DNA of 64,000 bases from an uncultured Gammaproteobacteria bacterium (GTDB taxonomy: Bacteria > Pseudomonadota > Gammaproteobacteria > Steroidobacterales > UBA11654), in contig CACDKD010000005.1 in assembly GCA_902553145.1 (NCBI GenBank), positions 30,699 through 94,698 on the forward strand, in the 5' to 3' direction. Below are positions 61,851-64,000 of this stretch, in pieces. The notes beneath the pieces are model-generated. The model searched no databases. It saw nothing but the letters and a program-made list of their open reading frames with translations, and was not told where the DNA came from. Each line of letters begins with the position of its first letter. Position 1 is the stretch's first letter. The position numbers and the translations under genes were made by a program.

Positions 61851-62306
61851 ATGTTTCAAGAAAGAGTCAGTATCGAGGAAGTAGAAGAAGGAATTGGATT
61901 AGCTCCAAAGTTTGATGGAAATGGTTTAATTCCAGTTGTCACTTCAGATGTGGAATCTGGAGAACTCTTGATGCATGGCTACATGAATCACGAGGCACTT
62001 GAGAAAACAATCTTAACTGGTCAAATGCACTACTTCAGTAGAAGCAGAAAAGTCATCTGGCATAAAGGTGCAACCAGCGGTTTCTATCAGAATGTGGATG
62101 AACTGATGATTGATGATGACCAAGATGCAATCTGGGCTAAGGTGAAGGTGATGGGCGGAGCAAGCTGCCATGTCGGATATCGCAGTTGTTTTTATCGGAA
62201 AATTGTTTCCGAGGAAAATAAAGTTGGTCTTGAATTCACCGATACTGAAAAAGTTTTTGACCCGGAAGAGATCTATGGCGATGCTCCAAACCCAACTAAG
62301 CTATAA
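61851..62306 (+). CDS. hisI: Phosphoribosyl-AMP cyclohydrolase
   Basis: A 151-residue single-domain HisI (no HisE fusion) opening the PR-AMP ring in histidine synthesis. GLIPVVTSDVESGELLMHGYMN, MHYFSRSRKVIWHKGATSG, DDDQDAIWAKV and the zinc motif CHVGYRSCFYR are conserved. It is a solitary his gene: no other histidine genes are in the window. The next gene starts immediately after its stop. Confidence 0.94.
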   Translation: MFQERVSIEEVEEGIGLAPKFDGNGLIPVVTSDVESGELLMHGYMNHEALEKTILTGQMHYFSRSRKVIWHKGATSGFYQNVDELMIDDDQDAIWAKVKVMGGASCHVGYRSCFYRKIVSEENKVGLEFTDTEKVFDPEEIYGDAPNPTKL

Positions 62307-63233
62307 ATGCCCATAGTCGATACAATCAGTTATGAACTCTGGGATAAGGATCCAGAAGCCTTTGCCGATCAACTGGGAAAAAATCATAAACGCACTGGAT
62401 TTTGTGGGATAAAAGATCATCCCATACCTGAGCGAATGGTATCTGATTCAATAGAGATGTTTGAAGAGTTCTTTGCCTTGTCGCAAGACATTAAAATGAA
62501 ATACTTTATTAAAGATATTGGAGGAGCTAGAGGTTATACGCCATATAAAATTGAAACAGCAAAAGGTGCTAAACATGCGGACCTAAAAGAGTTTTGGCAA
62601 ACAGGTAGAAATCTTAAGCCCGATCACCCCTATACAATGTATATGTTTGAAAACATAGTTGCCGAAGAAGTTCCTGAATTTAAAACAAAAATCACTGAGC
62701 TTTTTGATGTTTTTGATAGTTTTGGCCAACAACTTATGCAACCGATAGCCATGTATTTAGGCCTGGAAAATAATTACTTTGAATCACACATTAATGAAGG
62801 CAATAGTGTTTTAAGAACCATACATTATCCTCCTGTGGATGAAGACATAGGCGAAAGATCTGGTGCACACGGTGATATTAACCTGATCACACTCCTTATT
62901 GGAGGGAATAAACCTGGCTTAGAAATTTTGGTTGATGACAACTGGTACCCAATTGATACACCACAGAGCACTGTGGTTTGCAATGTGGGTGATATGCTAG
63001 AACGATTCACCAACAATCGATTGCCTTCAGTGTTGCATCGAGTCACGACTCCATCAGATGCTGTGAAAGGTTCATCCCGTTATTCTATCCCTTTCTTTCT
63101 GCATCCCAATCCTGATTGGTTCATTGAAACTCTGCCCTCATGCATAGACGATGAATACCCTGATTTATATCCAGAAGGAATTATGGCTGATGATTTCTTA
63201 CAGCAGCGTTTATATGAGATTAAATTGCTGTAA
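62307..63233 (+). CDS. 2-oxoglutarate/Fe(II) oxygenase, isopenicillin N synthase family
   Basis: A 308-residue non-heme iron oxygenase. A DIOX_N-like N-terminus is followed by the Fe motif His188-x-Asp190 (HGDINLITLL), distal His244 (VLHRVTTP) and the 2-oxoglutarate-binding Arg258-x-Ser260 (SRYSIPFFL). Substrates in this family range from flavonoids to amino-acid derivatives and nucleobases; this one is unknown. It begins with no gap after hisI and is followed after 9 bases by a nucleoside transporter, hinting at a purine/pyrimidine or nucleoside oxidation, though this is only context. Confidence 0.88.
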   Translation: MPIVDTISYELWDKDPEAFADQLGKNHKRTGFCGIKDHPIPERMVSDSIEMFEEFFALSQDIKMKYFIKDIGGARGYTPYKIETAKGAKHADLKEFWQTGRNLKPDHPYTMYMFENIVAEEVPEFKTKITELFDVFDSFGQQLMQPIAMYLGLENNYFESHINEGNSVLRTIHYPPVDEDIGERSGAHGDINLITLLIGGNKPGLEILVDDNWYPIDTPQSTVVCNVGDMLERFTNNRLPSVLHRVTTPSDAVKGSSRYSIPFFLHPNPDWFIETLPSCIDDEYPDLYPEGIMADDFLQQRLYEIKLL

Positions 63234-63242
63234 ACTATTTTG

Positions 63243-64000
63243 ATGGATATTCTTCAGATCATTTTAGGTGGAATCATACTCATTCTTCTTGGTGCTGTTT
63301 TTTCAAGAAATTTTAGAAAGATAAACCCTCTATACCTTTTCAATGCAATAGCTCTTCAGTTCTTACTCTCTTTTTTGCTCATCAAAGTACCGCCAATTAC
63401 AAATGCCTTCAATTCTCTGTCAAAAGGAGTGCTGGCGCTAAAAGAGGCTACTGATAAGGGCACAGGTTTTGTTTTTGGCTATCTTGCAGAAGGAGCGCCA
63501 AAGCCTTTTGAGGTAGTAGATCCAGCATTTGCCAATATTTTCATCTTCTCTGGATTGATGTTGATTATAGTTGTCTCAGCTCTTTCAGCTATTTTTTGGC
63601 ACTGGAGAATTCTCCCAATTATTATCAAAGCGATAGCTACACTTTTCAAAAAACCGCTCAATGTGGGAGGACCTGTGGGCTTGAGCTCAACTGCAAACAT
63701 AATTTTTGGGCAAGTTGAAGCGCCACTATTGATCAGACCCTACCTAAGCAAAATGTCAAAACATGAGCTATTGGTGCTGATGACAGTTGGCATGTCAACA
63801 ATCTCAGGCGGTGTAATGGTGGTCTTTGTAACAATGTTGTCAGGCCTCTACTCTGAGAACCTCATAGGTCATTTTTTAACTGCATCGATCATCTCAGTTC
63901 CTGCAGCAATCATGTACGCAAACATCATGCTGCCGAGTGATTTAAAAACTGAAGATGAGAGTGAGATTGAGCAATCCAAACTTTACAGAGGCACTATGGA
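63243..64000 (+). CDS. CNT/NupC-family concentrative nucleoside transporter (truncated by window end)
   Basis: The frame from ATG 63243 remains open to the last base (252 codons seen). The sequence shows an N-terminal span, the gate-type segment KEATDKGTGFVFGYL, ANIIFGQVEAPLLIRPYL (the substrate-binding GQxEAPLL hairpin) and SKHELLVLMTVGMSTISGGVM, all typical of concentrative nucleoside transporters that couple nucleoside uptake to Na+ or H+. It lies 9 bases after the oxygenase gene on the same strand. The remaining C-terminal third is outside the window. Confidence 0.88.
   Translation, partial: MDILQIILGGIILILLGAVFSRNFRKINPLYLFNAIALQFLLSFLLIKVPPITNAFNSLSKGVLALKEATDKGTGFVFGYLAEGAPKPFEVVDPAFANIFIFSGLMLIIVVSALSAIFWHWRILPIIIKAIATLFKKPLNVGGPVGLSSTANIIFGQVEAPLLIRPYLSKMSKHELLVLMTVGMSTISGGVMVVFVTMLSGLYSENLIGHFLTASIISVPAAIMYANIMLPSDLKTEDESEIEQSKLYRGTM

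Noticed and set aside
1..64000. CRISPR arrays, insertion sequences, prophage or restriction/defence genes
   Set aside because: No regularly spaced repeats, transposase-like or phage-like proteins, or defence-gene motifs were seen on either strand.

Overview
The window is about 64 kb of a low-G+C, densely packed gammaproteobacterial chromosome. The gene orders cca / uppP / folK-folB / tsaD / rpsU / yqeY / dnaG / rpoD / tRNA(CAT), ygfB-pepP / zapA / 6S RNA / ygfA / rpiA, rplM-rpsI, tldD-tldE, holA-rsfS-rlmH and cysS are those of Gammaproteobacteria. The accessory content (large TonB-dependent receptor, TPR-sulfotransferase, haloalkane dehalogenase-like enzyme, S9 peptidases, PQQ sugar dehydrogenase, BCCT and MHS transporters) suggests a marine oligotroph, perhaps SAR86-like; that assignment is inference. 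No phage, transposon, integrase or CRISPR array is visible.

Layout: (1) 1-11.4 kb is the conserved macrosyntenic block, including pteridine/folate genes and the rpsU-yqeY-dnaG-rpoD information-processing run, closed by a tRNA with a CAT anticodon and a previously unlisted 48-codon small membrane protein. (2) 11.7-31.6 kb is the accessory heart. It holds a PQQ sugar dehydrogenase with a membrane partner; a translationally coupled pair of iron oxygenases (gamma-butyrobetaine-hydroxylase-like plus HD-type mixed-valent di-iron oxygenase, the TmpA/TmpB arrangement) divergent from an MHS transporter; malonyl-CoA decarboxylase; L-serine dehydratase; a TPR-sulfotransferase; a TonB-dependent receptor; and a BCCT transporter followed by a dimethylglycine-dehydrogenase/GcvT fusion, a non-pyrrolysine MttB-family methyltransferase, its corrinoid protein and a MetF-like reductase. 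(3) 31.6-45 kb holds hydrolases, peptidases, a TetR-controlled RND efflux system and a PfkB kinase. (4) 45-64 kb returns to housekeeping genes and ends in hisI, a 2-oxoglutarate oxygenase and a truncated CNT nucleoside transporter.

The most interesting reading is that 13.6-31.6 kb is a methylated-nitrogen/phosphonate catabolic region. A BCCT carrier would bring in a quaternary amine. The MttB-like enzyme would move one methyl to the corrinoid protein, the FAD/GcvT fusion would remove further N-methyls onto tetrahydrofolate, the MetF-like protein would handle the one-carbon units, and serine dehydratase could drain glycine-derived serine to pyruvate. The oxygenase pair could feed the same pool by oxidative C-P cleavage, but its predicted substrate-pocket residues differ from both characterised families, so its real substrate may be new. 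No corrinoid reductive activator and no separate methyl-corrinoid:THF methyltransferase is seen nearby. Other oddities are an alpha/beta hydrolase with His in the nucleophile position, a miniature YhdP, a Cca whose HD motif is lost, and a 28-bp operator before the tetR-RND operon.
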